From Evernia prunastri (lineage: Eukaryota > Ascomycota > Lecanoromycetes > Lecanorales > Parmeliaceae): 64,000 bases of DNA. This document shows positions 30,502 through 42,088 of the stretch, piece after piece (within the stretch, counting starts at the first letter, position 1; the number at the start of each line of letters is the position of its first letter). A program made the position numbers and the translations under genes. Below the pieces are notes generated by a model. The model was not told where the DNA came from and made no database searches. It was given only the letters and a program-made list of their open reading frames with translations. The stretch spans positions 310,001 through 374,000 of the forward strand of contig NKYR01000007.1 of assembly GCA_003184365.1 (NCBI GenBank), given 5' to 3'.

Positions 30502-32477
30502 ATGGCGAACCAGTATCAAGTCCTCGAAGAGCTTGGGAGTTAGTTATACCCATGAGTTGTTGAAGCTTGAGCTAATTTCGATCTTCATAGGTGGAAGTTT
30601 TGGTGTAGTGTACAAAGCAATTGAGCTCGCATCTGGCGAGGTAGTGGCCATAAAACATGTATGCAGAAACGATGGCTACACATGCTGACGTTGACTAATA
30701 TCCTCCCAGATCGATCTTGAGTCCAGCGACGATGATATACAAGACATACAGCAAGAAATATCTGTCCTTAGTACATGTGACAGCCCTTTCGTCACTCAAT
30801 ACAAGACGAGCTTCCTGCGGGGTTACAAATTATGGATCGTAATGGAGTACTTAGGCGGAGGATCATGTCTAGATCTAGTAAGCCCTTGGGAACTGCCGTT
30901 CTTGAAGCAACTGCTGAAAGTTCCAGTTAAAACCAGGTCCATTCAACGAAGGCCACATTGCAATCATCTGTCGGGAGCTACTTCTAGGACTCGATTATCT
31001 GCATCAAGAGGGAAAGATACATCGCGACATCAAAGCCGCTAATATACTGCTGGCACAGTCAGGAAAGGTCAAACTTGCGGACTTTGGTGTTGCGGCTCAG
31101 CTCACCAACATGAAATCGCAAAGGAATACATTTGTGGGAACTCCGTTCTGGATGGCACCAGAAGTTATACAGCAAGCTGGGTATGACTTCAAAGCGGACA
31201 TCTGGTCATTGGGAATAACAGCTATGGAGATGATCAACGGAGAGCCGCCAAATGCTAGCACGCATCCAATGAAGGTACTATTCCTGATACCCAAGGCGCC
31301 GGCCCCAAGACTTGAAGGCAGTGGCTATAGTCGAGATTTCAAGGAATTCGTTGCGGCTTGTCTGGTGAAAGATCCAGACCGCAGGCCAACTGCAAAGGAG
31401 CTCTTGCAGCATCGGTTCATCAGAAGCGCTGGGCGGGTGGAAGGTTTGCAAGAGCTCATTCAACGTCGACAAATGTGGGATAGCAGTAGGGGAAGGCACA
31501 GTCATCCAAAATACTACGAGGAGACGCTGAGTTCAATGCCTGTGTCGGAAGAAAAGGAAAATTGGGTATTTGATACAATCAAGGCTTCCACGATGGTGAT
31601 GTCGAAGAGGCACACCCAGAAGCGCCAAAAACTGTCAACTGTGCATGACGAAATGCAGGAAGGCCCAGAAAGTATTCTCGAACGCCTGAACCTGGAGCAT
31701 TCGCAGCCAGATCCTGAGTCCCTCCTGTCAACAATGCGAAGAGCAACCACGAAGCGTCGATCGCCACCAATTGAAGCCGTATCTCCTGCTAAACGAAGAT
31801 CAAGCGGGCAGAAGCAGCCTCTGACACCGTGTACGGATTTTGGAAATTGTGCATCCACAGTGAGACAGTTTCGACGTGTGTCAGACAACTCTCAAGATGT
31901 AGCACCCAACACATCTTTCGCGGAAAGAGATGAGAATCGTCCCCGAATCGCTGACACAGTCTCTAAGGAGGCGCTACTCGGACGAAGGGCCTATTCGAAG
32001 GCTGTGGATCAAGCTCTCCAAGAGACGCATGCGCAGATTGGGAATCAGACTAAGCGTGAAGCTATGTCCCGAGTAGCGCTTGCATGGGACACTTTGAATA
32101 AGGAAGATCCCGAAGGAGAATACCATCTCCTAAAGCTCATAATAGATAAGATCCAGAAGTCAGTTCGAGATCATAGACTGGACCAAGTAGGCCAAAGCTG
32201 ACATTTTTTCAGTGATCCCAAGCTGTCAGGGCTCCTGCCACCGTCACAGCCAGCAACGCCCCAGAAGCCCAAACTTATTCTGGCTCAGAACAATCCACAT
32301 CTCAAGAGTCACCGTCGCCGGCAGTCTTCACTTTTGCCTGGGGACGATTTGTGGACAGGTACACAACCACAGCTACCCGGCCAGCTTGTCGATGGGATGG
32401 AACACACGAAGCAGTTAGCAGATGTTTTGTATGGCAAGTGGGCCGAAGGTTTGAAGAACAGGTGGCCAAATTTATGA
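30502..32477 (+). CDS. STE20/germinal-centre kinase, Sid1/SepL-like
   Basis: Exons 30502-30538, 30591-30658, 30710-30877, 30927-32158 and 32213-32477; 589 residues. The kinase domain spans roughly 6-260: GSGSFGVVYK, ATP-binding VVAIKH, IVMEYLGGGSCLDLL, catalytic IHRDIKAANIL, LADFGVAAQL, activation loop FVGTPFWMAPEVI, and SLGITAMEMINGEPP. The alphaC region with DDIQDIQQEISVLS is typical of GCK-III kinases. The long linker is Ser/Arg/Lys-rich; the C-terminal helical region ends LYGKWAEGLKNRWPNL. The nearest named relatives are S. pombe Sid1 and Aspergillus SepL, in the septation initiation network; Sps1/Kic1-type kinases are the alternative. The last intron removes an early stop at about 32201 and is supported by GTCAGT, CTGAC and TTCAG signals. 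A mobile element sits close upstream. Confidence 0.9.
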
Positions 32478-33036
32478 GTCTCGGAAGATGTATAGCACCA
32501 TTCATTCTGCGCATCTTAAGAACGTTCCATCATTCATTTTCGACATTCACGCAGGTTGCATAGAGCGCGGCGTTTTTTAAACAATGCTGGGTATATCAAC
32601 AGCTCAGTCCTTCATCTTGTGGGTACATTGGGCATCTATCTCAGGATAAAAATTGAGGTCGATAGAATTGATGTCTGGGAAATATTTAGCCGGCGATTCT
32701 TCCCGCGGTGTAAATTTTGATATCATCAATTGAATGGAGGCATTCCTAACTTTAGAACATAGTGCGTGACTTGCAACTTAGTCAAGATTTGAAGCCTTTG
32801 AATCACGAAAACCAATTGTAATGGAGCATCTTATTCGTGTTGGAACTTGGTGCAGCGCTAGCGCCGCTTTGGCTTCTCGAAGTTGTAGCAAATGGGGTAG
32901 GTACTGCATATTGAACGCAGCTGCCGAAAACCAACCGAGTCCTCGTCCTCACCTCAACGAAACAAGATAATGTCTAGTGTTGCAACTCGAAGGTCCTCCT
33001 CACCAATGATTGGTTATTGACCGAGTATGAGTCTCA
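32478..33036. other. Intergenic, tandem genes
   Basis: No gene or RNA recognised between the kinase stop and the next ATG; it would hold the 3' UTR of one gene and the promoter of the other. Confidence 0.5.
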
Positions 33037-34542
33037 ATGATTAGAGACACATGTTTGGTCACCATGTCGGAAACTACACACCTATCAATGCCGGGGGCTG
33101 CGCCTTTATATCGCTTGGAATCTACAGCTGCAACAAAAAGGAGTCTTGAAATGTCCCCCAGTCGATCATCTGTTTGCTCAACTAGCAGCCAATCTCAAGC
33201 GCATACCCCACCTTCGTCAGTCCCGAATACACCGCTGCTTCTTCCCAGGTCGTCATCCCTCCCAAAAGGACTCTCGCGTCCGGCAGACTCGAGTTTCTTT
33301 CTGACAGCGTTGGCAGCCCAAGAAAGACGCGTTCTTGAGCTGAGGGAGGAGCTACTCAAGGCAAATGAAGAGCTGGAGCAGCTGAAGAAGCAATGGGCCA
33401 TGCATGAAGCCACCAAGAAGAAAAACGAGCTGCGGCATCTGCAACAACTGCAACCACTAAACACACCACCGCTCGGGTCAAGTACGCCCGATGATGAGGA
33501 GTCAGTACGCGCTGGTAGAGAGCTTGGTAGACGAAGGATACTCTCATCTACTCGTAGTAACAAGCCTTCGCATCGAAAAGTTTTCCCTGGATCTAGACAC
33601 ACCCGGGCTCTCTCCTTGTTAGCCCCCAAAGATCCAAGAGGTCACTCTGATCTTCCACCATGTGGCAATGGACCTCCGATACCTCACCAGCCTGCAGCGA
33701 ATGATGTCGGCGTGCCCGCTATCGTTCCCAATTTGTCTTCTTTGGACGTCGTGTCAAGCACCGACCACTCGACAAGAGTTCCGCAGACTGATATACTTGA
33801 AACTAGCAAGCAGCTCGTCGGCGACTTTCGGCAAGGACTCTGGACCTTCTTTGAAGACTTCAAGCAGCTTACTGTCGGAGACGAAGGCATTAGCGGTGCT
33901 GGTCATCGCAACCCCACTTTCACAACCCCCGGAAATATGTCGAGGCCGCCGAATCTCGAAGAGAAGAGACCCGTTTTGAAAGCAAGTCCAGCCATGAAGG
34001 CGGGCGCTTCGAACGTTGTGCAAGAAATAGCGGGACAATCTCCGATCGAGGTTTCTGCTCCTAAAGAGAGTACTGGCATCTTGCTTGGTAGACCTACGGA
34101 ACCTTTTAGGCCTACTTCAACCACTACAGATTATAGTTTCGAAGGAGGAATCCATGCCAACTCCAGCGACTCTGACAACGACGGATGGAACAACTGGGAT
34201 ACTCCAAAAGGGTCGACCTCACGGAGAGAGGAAGTTGTTGACCAGAACAAACCCAAGCACAAGCATGAGGTAAGCACCTTCGGCTTTGTGAGCTCTAGGA
34301 AGTCAATGCTAAGGACCCTCGAAAGCTCTTGTGATGCAACTCCCCTCCTTAAGAATCGTCGCATCTCAAATTCGGACAACGGTGGTATACCTTGGCCAAC
34401 GCTCACCAAGTCGGCTCCTGGAACCCTGAAGATGTCCGTTTCTACGTTGATGAGCGAATGGGAGAGGAGTCTTGCGCCGAAGGTCCAGGAAGAAGTTGAC
34501 CCTTGGGCCCATTCGGCGTCAATAGACAACAAGACGGCTTAG
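33037..34542 (+). CDS. DUF4048-type fungal protein with coiled coil
   Basis: Single exon, 501 residues (an in-frame ATG at 33064 would give 492). Residues 1-85 are Ser/Pro-rich. About 86-140 form a clear coiled coil, starting FLTALAAQERRVLELREELLKANEELEQLKKQW; this is the hallmark of the fungal DUF4048 family. The rest is largely disordered, with a conserved-looking FRQGLWTFFEDFKQLTVG helix near 265 and a C-terminal block (about 455-485) containing Met-Ser-x-x-Glu-Trp-Glu-Arg. The function of the family is unknown; Ser/Thr richness suggests phosphoregulation. It follows the kinase gene on the same strand, with about 560 bp between them. Confidence 0.75.
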   Translation: MIRDTCLVTMSETTHLSMPGAAPLYRLESTAATKRSLEMSPSRSSVCSTSSQSQAHTPPSSVPNTPLLLPRSSSLPKGLSRPADSSFFLTALAAQERRVLELREELLKANEELEQLKKQWAMHEATKKKNELRHLQQLQPLNTPPLGSSTPDDEESVRAGRELGRRRILSSTRSNKPSHRKVFPGSRHTRALSLLAPKDPRGHSDLPPCGNGPPIPHQPAANDVGVPAIVPNLSSLDVVSSTDHSTRVPQTDILETSKQLVGDFRQGLWTFFEDFKQLTVGDEGISGAGHRNPTFTTPGNMSRPPNLEEKRPVLKASPAMKAGASNVVQEIAGQSPIEVSAPKESTGILLGRPTEPFRPTSTTTDYSFEGGIHANSSDSDNDGWNNWDTPKGSTSRREEVVDQNKPKHKHEVSTFGFVSSRKSMLRTLESSCDATPLLKNRRISNSDNGGIPWPTLTKSAPGTLKMSVSTLMSEWERSLAPKVQEEVDPWAHSASIDNKTA

Positions 34543-34821
34543 ATCTCACGAGAGAGACATCAATTCATTGTAGCAATGGGAATGACAGAATTATCACGTA
34601 CGGCTTCACTGTTGGGTGACCCCCCCCCCCCACAAAAGGCAATCGTCGTGCAAGATCTAATACATTGAAGAGGTGCATCTCGAGAAAGACAGCACTGCAC
34701 AGAGTGCATCCATCATGAAGGTGCACTAACTGGAGCAACGGACAAGATGAGAGCTGTTTCCGCAAGACCTTATCCTTAGCTGTCATACTTTATCCTTAGC
34801 CCTAACTAAAGCATCTGCTCG

Positions 34822-35258
34822 CAGGGATGGCGATGGTGCACCAACTAACTGTCCACTATCAGTGGAACCGTTAGTTTCTCGTAGTTGGTGGTGCAGTTTG
34901 AGGTCTTCCGGTTGGTAGTTGGTGCAGTTCTGACTTCAAAACCAACTGGTTCAACTGATAGTGAAGCAGTTTTGTTGAGACCCAGATTTTTCATGATTAT
35001 TGAAGGAATTTCTTGATATTGAGGGCTAGGGTTTTTGACTTGGCGTCCTATTTGAGTTAGTGTCTTGGCACTCAGCCTTACGACACTTTTTTCTACGCCT
35101 AATTAAATTTTATATCGAAACTGCTTCACTATCAGTGCAACTGATAGTGGAGTAGTTGGTTTTCACATATGTGGTAGTTGGTGCAGTTTGGATTCCAAAT
35201 CTGGTAGTTGGTGCAGTTTGCCCTCGAAAACCAACTATTTCCACTATCGCCATCCCTG
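34822..35258. mobile_element. 437-bp hAT-type MITE with perfect 8-bp target-site duplication
   Basis: TCTGCTCG occurs immediately before 34822 (34814-34821) and immediately after 35258 (35259-35266). The ends are inverted repeats, CAGGGATGGCGAT, identical for 13 bp, and the CAGGGATGGC start is typical of hAT transposons, which make 8-bp duplications. The interior has no transposase. It holds several subterminal copies of TAGTTGGTGCAGTTT-like motifs in direct and inverted orientation, as expected for transposase-binding sites. It is therefore non-autonomous, needing a hAT transposase encoded elsewhere. Confidence 0.92.
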
Positions 35259-35436
35259 TCTGCTCGTTCCATCGGTCTATCAGATTCTGGCAGCGTGAAT
35301 GCATACCATGTTACTCGAGTATCACACAAAGCAGCAAAGCCCAATGATTTATATGGGCTGCCTTGCCAAACCTGCCTCCTCGCCAAAGAATGAGTGCACG
35401 AAGCGGCGTGGCGGATAGGGATGTGCCAAGGCTTTA

Positions 35437-36200
35437 CCCCTATCAAAATCCTTGGGAAACTAAAATGTTGCTCCAAGCACCCCCCATCGAAAATCCAAAA
35501 ATTGAATTTCTTGAATAACATCACATCAATAGATTATAACGCTCTAAAATTCTATAGACTCTTGGAGATATATTAAGTCTTTAAGACTATTAATTTGTAG
35601 AGAATTCTAATTATTCGTTATTCTATAAAACAAATATCTTATTAAATTTATAAATTTCTTTAAGATAATGTAGACGATTACTCGATATCACCTATCAATG
35701 CAACACACCTATCAATGCAATATCCTAACCCTAAATATATTCGTCTTAATACCGATTTCTTTCAAAATAAAGCGCTGTAATGCTGAAACACTATAGTACT
35801 CATAAAACATCAATCAAGAGTCTGAAATATAGTATCGTTGTCGCTATAGCCTGTTTCAAATGGTGGGCGGGTTTTTTGGTGGGGTTTCGGATATATTTAG
35901 GGTTAGGGTATTGCATTGATAGGTGTGTTGCATTGATAGGTGATATCGAGTATAAAATAGCCGAGGCATCTTATAATATAAATCGTATTTTCACACTTTA
36001 TAAAGCTACTCAAGATTTTCCAGTCAGAATTTTTTAAAAACTTAAGGATTAATTGATTGATATAGTAAGTGTAATCTGTGAAATTTTTAGAAAATTAAAA
36101 ATCGTGGTTGTGAAGTTATTCAAGAAATTCAATTTTTGGATTTTCGATGGGGGGTGCTTGGAGCAACATTTTAGTTTCCCAAGGATTTTGCATGTAGGGG
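35437..36200. mobile_element. 764-bp foldback element with 76-bp perfect inverted arms
   Basis: Arms 35444-35519 and 36115-36190 are perfect inverted copies over 76 bp. Outside them both ends read TA-CCCCTA (35435 on plus, 36202 on minus), giving a TA duplication as in Tc1/mariner elements. Between the arms the DNA is AT-rich and non-coding, and it contains a second foldback at 35681-35950. There is no transposase. Confidence 0.85.
35681..35950. mobile_element. 270-bp foldback nested inside the larger foldback
   Basis: Arms 35681-35740 and 35891-35950 are inverted copies matching at 59 of 60 positions, flanked by TA on both sides. Each arm holds two copies of CACCTATCAATGCAA-like sequence and a CCCTAACCCTAAA stretch resembling the fungal telomere repeat. 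The unit is a second TA-inserting element sitting in the middle of the first. Confidence 0.88.
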
Positions 36201-36322
36201 TATGCTGTCAGCCCTAATTAGCCTAGCACTCTAGCTTCCGCGCCACAACCTTCAAAAGCTCGTCCTACGGTCCTAAGCGGCCTACGTTAATGTCAGCAAA
36301 ACCCTCTGTGTGAGGACCAAGT

Positions 36323-37013
36323 ATGAGTTTCCCTGGCATGCCCGGCAGTGCCGGTGGCGGAGGTGGAGGCGCTACCGCTGGCATGAGTGACCAAGAAGCA
36401 GCGATGGTCAAAGCTGTGAGTCGAAGCTTGCAGAGACCATGACGCTGCTGACAGTCTTCCGATGCTAGATGCAAGGAGCTATGGAAAGCTGTCCTTTCAA
36501 GACCGTCATCTCTGGAGGGATGGGCTTTGCTCTTGGAGGAGCATTCGGGTTGTTCATGTCAAGCGTGCGTAACGGCCAAGCTGAAAGTCGGCATCGATAG
36601 GATATCGCTAACATGGATGTCACCATGCTAAGATGAGCTACGATACTCCCTTAAGTGCCTCTGGTCACCAGCTTACCGACCTGCCCCTGCGGGAACAGTT
36701 GCGAAGGGGCTTCAAAGATATGGGGTCGCGATCATTCAGTTCTGCCAAAAACTTTGGTTTGGTGGGCGCCATATTTGCCGGGACTGAGTGCTGTATTGAA
36801 GGCGTGCGTCGTAAGGCACATGAAATTCACGAGATACGACGTTAATAAAGATTCCAGTACCGGGCGAAGAACGATCTTACAAATGGCATTACTGCAGGGT
36901 GTATTACGGGGGCAGTTCTCGGCGCAAAGGCCGGTCCGCAGGCTGCTGCCATAGGATGTGTCGGCTTCGCGGCGTTCAGTGCTGCGATAGACTCATACAT
37001 GCGCATGGACTAA
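36323..37013 (+). CDS. TIM22: Mitochondrial inner-membrane translocase subunit Tim22
   Basis: Exons 36323-36415, 36469-36564, 36633-36803 and 36858-37013; 171 residues. The Tim17/22/23 fold is clear: CPFKTVISGGMGFALGGAFGLFMS, KNFGLVGAIFAGTECCIEG, then after the last splice YRAKNDLTNGITAGC and KAGPQAAAIGCVGFAAFS. Gly-rich membrane segments are at about 41-62, 111-130, 137-155 and 155-170. The N-terminus is a Gly-rich soluble tail. Tim22 forms the pore of the carrier translocase that inserts metabolite carriers into the inner membrane. Splice phases are all zero. It begins about 120 bp after the foldback element. Confidence 0.95.
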
Positions 37014-37475
37014 CACTCGGAAGAGAAGGAGAGAACAGGACGTGGGATGGGTTGTGTTTTTAGGGAATAAGCATAGCGCGGCGTTATCAACCCCACGGTT
37101 CATACTCTCCACTATCGGAAACTCGGTCCTCACAAGTAAGGCGGCACATTAAGGATTACCCTTAGCAATTGAAGTTATATAGCCATTGATCGAACAACTT
37201 GAAATCCTGAACGTCTGAGCGGCTGTTTGTGTTTCATTCAATGTTAGAAGCAGTGGAGCATCATGCTGGGAGGAAATGAAAAGGATTTCAGGTGTCGTAT
37301 CAGGAAGATTAACCGACATTTTCGCTCGTAGACAGTAGAGCAAGCAGGACTTGCAGATGTCAGGTGAGGCGGGATGTGAGAGTACCCTGATTTGATATTG
37401 CCAACATCGGGGCTCCTTTCTGCAATAGATCATTTGTTCTTTTGTTGCTGGGTTCCTCGAGCGGAAGTCCCGGCC
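37014..37475. other. Intergenic between TIM22 and sulfite oxidase
   Basis: No gene recognised on either strand; the minus-strand frame at 37149-37529 is unrecognised and probably a chance antisense frame. Confidence 0.45.
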
Positions 37476-38733
37476 ATGAAGTTGGAATACTCCGTTGAAA
37501 AGCCACTCAATAGAGAGCCGCCTGTGCAAGATCTAGTGACGAGGTGAGCACCATCATACCATGGACATAGAGGAAATTTGATAATTTGACTCTGTACAGC
37601 TTTTTTACAACCGAAGGCAACTACGATAGAAACCATGGGCCAATTCCTCACATAGTTGCTGAGACTCATTCTATCAAGGTCAATGGCCGTGTTCATCGAC
37701 CTCTCGAGCTCTCCGTTGCACATTTAAGAAGTCGCTATAGACAGCATGAGATCTCTAGTGCTCTCCAATGTGCGGGTAATCGACGCCATACCATGCGTAC
37801 ACTACTCAAAGAGGTTGATGGTATCGATTGGGGTGATGGGGCTGTCATGAACTGCAAGTGGAGGGGGCCTAAGCTTAAAGATGTCCTAGATAGTGCTGGA
37901 GTTCAGGATCTCCAAAGGGCCCATGTTGCTTTTGCATGCTACAAAACGCCGGTTCAAGCTTCGGAGTGGTACGGAGGATCAATAGAGCTGGATAGGGCGT
38001 TGAGAGACAGTGCAGATGTCTTGATTGCACTGGAGGTATCCTTGCGATGTTAAAATTTCCCTCGACGGTGCTGATGATTTCTAGATGAACGGCAAGCCTC
38101 TTCCTATCAAGCATGGCTTCCCTGTCAGAATGATCGTGCCTGGAGTTTCAGGGTGTCGCTCTGTTAAATGGGTAGATGAAATCACTGTGCAATCGGAAGA
38201 GTCGACGAATCTCTATCAGCGACATGACTACAAGAGACTACCCCCAGAAGCCACTGACAAGGAGAGCGCAAAGCAGTACTGGGCTACCATACCATCTTTG
38301 CAGGATATGCCAATCAACTCGGTGATCGCAGAACCCCAGAGTGGAGACACCATCCGACTGCCGCCATCAGGGAAAATCGAGATTAAAGGTTATGCACTTC
38401 CCCAGGGCGACCAGGGACCGGTGGTTCAGGTGGAATGCTCGATAGATGAAGGCCAGACATGGGAGCTAGCTGAGATATCGGGTGGCAATGGCCTGGAGGC
38501 AAAATGGTGTTGGGCACTTTGGAAGGCTACAGTTGGGCTTCCAAAAGGGAAGAAGCGACGAGTACTGTCTCGAGCCACCGACAAAGGAGGAAACGTGCAA
38601 ACTGGTAAACCGGTAAGATGGCCGTCTCCATCCAGGATAACTTACTGGCAGATCTGACACTTCTCAGGTGTGGAATTTGAGGGGGGTAGCCTATGACGGG
38701 TATGGGGAGTCCAGAGATCTTAATGTGGTATGA
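37476..38733 (+). CDS. Sulfite oxidase, molybdenum-cofactor only
   Basis: Exons 37476-37543, 37600-38035, 38085-38612 and 38668-38733; 365 residues. The Mo-pterin domain (about 20-250) contains the cofactor-ligating Cys in LQCAGNRR, with GPIPH and WYGGSIELDRA. The Mo-cofactor dimerisation domain follows (about 260-355): RLPPSGKIEIKGYAL, EGQTWELAEI and ATDKGGNVQTG. There is no cytochrome b5 domain and no convincing mitochondrial leader, so it resembles the plant-type enzyme more than the animal one; the C-terminus does not show a standard peroxisomal signal. It should oxidise sulfite to sulfate, protecting against sulfite from cysteine catabolism. The other reading is a related sulfite-oxidase-fold enzyme. 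Confidence 0.92.
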
Positions 38734-39419
38734 AAGTAAGGAGAAGGACTACGGAGTTTGAGAACGTACAAGTAGCATCAATTGGCAGCAACAGTCAGCA
38801 ATCTTCTCGGCCATGTAAAGCGTCGTCTATCAAGATAAACAACTATGTATGATCCGTAATAATGATAATGACTACTACCCTCTACCTTTATCAATCGAAC
38901 CCTCGAGCTGGTCTTCACGGAATGGTACCAGCCTGGCCGACAAAATCTTCACTTTGTACAACTACCTACTCGTAACGAGTTATGGAGGTAAAGGAGACTA
39001 CGAGTAGCAACTTCCTATCTGGAATATCAAAAAGTTTAAGGCTCTGGTGGCTGCCACGCGAATCTGTTGACGCCACAAAGCTTAAGCTCCCCTACCTACG
39101 CAGAAATCTAGAATGTCCCAACCACACTATTAGCGTTGGTTTACTAATTAGACTCTACTCCTTTTTCAGATCATTTGACATTACCTAGTATTCACCAACC
39201 AAGAAAAAGATGAAAGCGAAAATCCTATCAATAGCGCCGAGACAGTCAATGTTGCAAAGCTCATCACTCCCCTATTGCGTGAATAGTATTCTCAGAACAG
39301 GAAACCGGGCCTACTTCCGGGATTACTGTAACATGTCTACAGGCATTTTCAGTGCTCATCTACTACTCCCGGTCTATTGATTCCAACTTTCTCCACTACC
39401 TTCTTAACGCCCTCTCCTA
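38734..39419. other. Intergenic between tandem genes
   Basis: No gene or RNA recognised. Confidence 0.5.
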
Positions 39420-42088
39420 ATGCCCGGTCAGGAGACGGGTGCGTCTGATGCAACCAAGACTACAAACGCTCGTGTAGAAAGGCAGACATGGCCAAGCGAC
39501 GATGAAAACACGGAAAAGATGCCAGAGCCGTCAAAGAGGAGACCGCTTTCCGGCCTCACTCGACGGACCAAGGCAAAGACAAAAAAACTTCTCAAGCTGG
39601 ACAGCGTCGTGGTGAACGAGCCGTCGGAAGAAGAGAAGGAAGACCCTCTAGACAACATGAAAACTGATTCCGCTTTCAATAGCAGCCATTTCATTGAGAA
39701 AAAGCGACTCCGCCCAGGAAAGACCGCCGACAAAACGCTTGGGGCAATTCAGTCTATAGGCAACGCCGTTGTCCATCCGATAAGGTCTGTCAAGAGCACG
39801 GCTACCAGGACTACCGCTGCTCAGTTATCGAAGGCCGAGCGTCCTTTCCTCTCTCAGAAAGCGGATATCCAGTATCTCCAGGCCCATGACAGTCTTCAGC
39901 GTGCAGAATCAATGAGCTCATCGAAGCACGACACGTCTGTTGGCGAGCAAGAGTCCCTGATTGGTGGTCATGAGGACAAGATTCGAGAAATGGAAGAACA
40001 TCGTGATGGTCAACGTGTGGCGTGGACCACTAGTCGTCATGTCAGGAGGGTTAGAGTGGTCCCGAAGAGACATGTCAATCTCCCTCAAACCGAAATTTTT
40101 ATCGAAAGGGACGAGCGTGGAGAGTTCTTGCGCTATGACTGGCTCAAATGGCTAGGATATGTAATATCTGGGTCGTGTCGGGTCTAAGATCAGATTGCTA
40201 ACGTCAGGCAACAGAATATCGTCTACTATACCCAAGACTTCAGCGCTCAATACATTGACGATTTTGAAGAGCTTCCTTTTGACTTCGATAGCTCAAGACG
40301 CTATGTTGAACGACTGGTAGTGGCCAGCGCACCATGGCAATCATGGTTTATGAACGTTCGTGCAGTCTACCGGTGGGAGAACCCTCGAACGTAGGCTTAC
40401 ACCTTTCCGTTGGGGACCATGTGCTAACGAAAGGAACTAGTACTGTCAAGTGGTTCGCTCTTTACATGTTCCTCTGGTACACGCAGCATATCATGGGCTT
40501 CCTAGTAAGCCTACTTATTCCGGCTATAAACCATGTTCTAACGCGCATGAATAGTACTGTTACATCATCTACATCGTGCTTATGAATCGGTACTATCCTA
40601 ATACCGTTGAATCTCTTCGAGAATCGCAGCGGAGAGCTTTCGATAACACGGCCAGCGCCAATATGTTCAGCGAACTGATCGATAAACATGGACCTCATGA
40701 TTGGCTGGATCCACTTATGGATACCTTGGGACCTTCTGTTCAGCTCCAGCTCGGCGGTACGTCCACACTTCGAAGCAAATACCTGCTTAACCTACATTCC
40801 AATTGGAATTACGAGATACGTTCCGACAGTATCATACTCGTCGGCTTTGTTTCGTGACTCCTTTCCTATTGAAAATGGCATTACTGATTAGGAAAGCGAA
40901 GACATGGCCAACATGCTTGAAGTATTTTCCAAGTGAGTATCTTGTCTCCATCCTGAGAAATGGAAGCGGAAGCGTTGATCGATGTTCTAGCTTCTATCAT
41001 TGGAAATATCCTAAGAAAACCGTTGCCTCCCTTTATTTCTTTGCGTCGTGTCTCCTCGTCTCCGTTCTTACGGACATGGAATTCTGTATGAAGATCCTCT
41101 GGTTCATCGTTGGGGGAGCATTCTTTCTCTGCTGGCCGGTGTCCTCCCACTACCCAAAATACCGATATCTGGTATCTCCGCTGAAATGGGTGCTCTGGGA
41201 TATTCCCACGGATGCAGAATGGTCTTTCATGTACTTAAGACGCCAAGCACAGATCACGCGTGAGCGGATCATAGAAAAGAAGGTCGAAGAAGGCCACTTC
41301 CGGGAGGTCGCCCATCCTGCGATGGAATATTATACTGGACATGTGACCACGGTGCCTAAACTCAAAGTCGAGGGCATTGGTTCGGAAGAAAAAGAAAATG
41401 ACGATGGTGACGATGAAGGCTGGTGCAGCGCATGCTCCACGACCAGCATTTTAGAAGCTTCTGATATTCGATCCTTCCGATGCCAGTCACAAAAAGTCAT
41501 CGGACGGCTCGTCGTACATTCGAAAGGAGTTCGCTTTGTCAGAAGTCTACCAAAAAAGGAATTGTGGAGGTGGAATTATCTGGATCTGGCGGAGATGAGA
41601 AAAGTCGAAGGGTCGACAATGTCAAAGCTGGCCTCATTGTCGCCAAATCAACTCGAGATTAAGCTCATCGATGGGAGCAAGTTACACTGTGAAGGAATGA
41701 AAGAAAGAGACGAGGCATTCAATACCATTATTGCCTTTTCCGGGATGCAATGGCAGAGCCTGCAAATCTTAAGTAAAACCAATGCACAAGCCTAAGGCAA
41801 CATATCATTGAAAAGTTGAACACATGACAGAACACCGGGGATTGTGGGAATCTATCTTTTGCGAGACGGTGGAAGAAGCTCTTGTGGAAATTGGGCTTCC
41901 ACGTTGTGCAACGGTAGCCAGGTCTATCAGAAAGTGGAAGGGTAAGTCCCTCATTCTCGTTGTTTATTCTCTCATCGCTAGACGATCACATTCCCGAACA
42001 TGCAAAGGATCGATCAAAATTCTTCTTTCCCTTTGATGAAAGTATGCAAGGTTGGAAACACAGAAAAGGGTACTTCTCGTGCTCGTAG
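39420..42088 (+). CDS. DUF3292-type membrane protein with GRAM-like C-terminal region
   Basis: Exons 39420-40160, 40215-40390, 40441-40504, 40555-40756, 40902-40932, 40991-41772, 41831-41941 and 41982-42088; 737 residues, phase-consistent. Residues 1-230 are polar and disordered. Hydrophobic segments follow at WFALYMFLWYTQHIMGFL, YCYIIYIVLM and, later, VASLYFFASCLLVSVL with ILWFIVGGAFFLCW. About 500-650 reads as a GRAM/PH-like domain (IGRLVVHSKGVRFV, ELWRWNYLDLAEMRKVEG, LEIKLIDGSKLHCEG). The fungal DUF3292 family is of unknown function, probably at ER or organelle membranes. If the 58-bp intron at 41773-41830 is retained the protein stops at 41795. Splicing adds a well-formed 75-residue tail (GLWESIFCETVEEALVEIG, ending HRKGYFSCS). 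The 145-bp fourth intron is the least certain. Confidence 0.85.

Noticed and set aside
35681..35950. Interstitial telomere array
   Set aside because: Only one and a half telomere-like units occur in each arm, and they lie inside a clear inverted-repeat element; not a telomeric tract.
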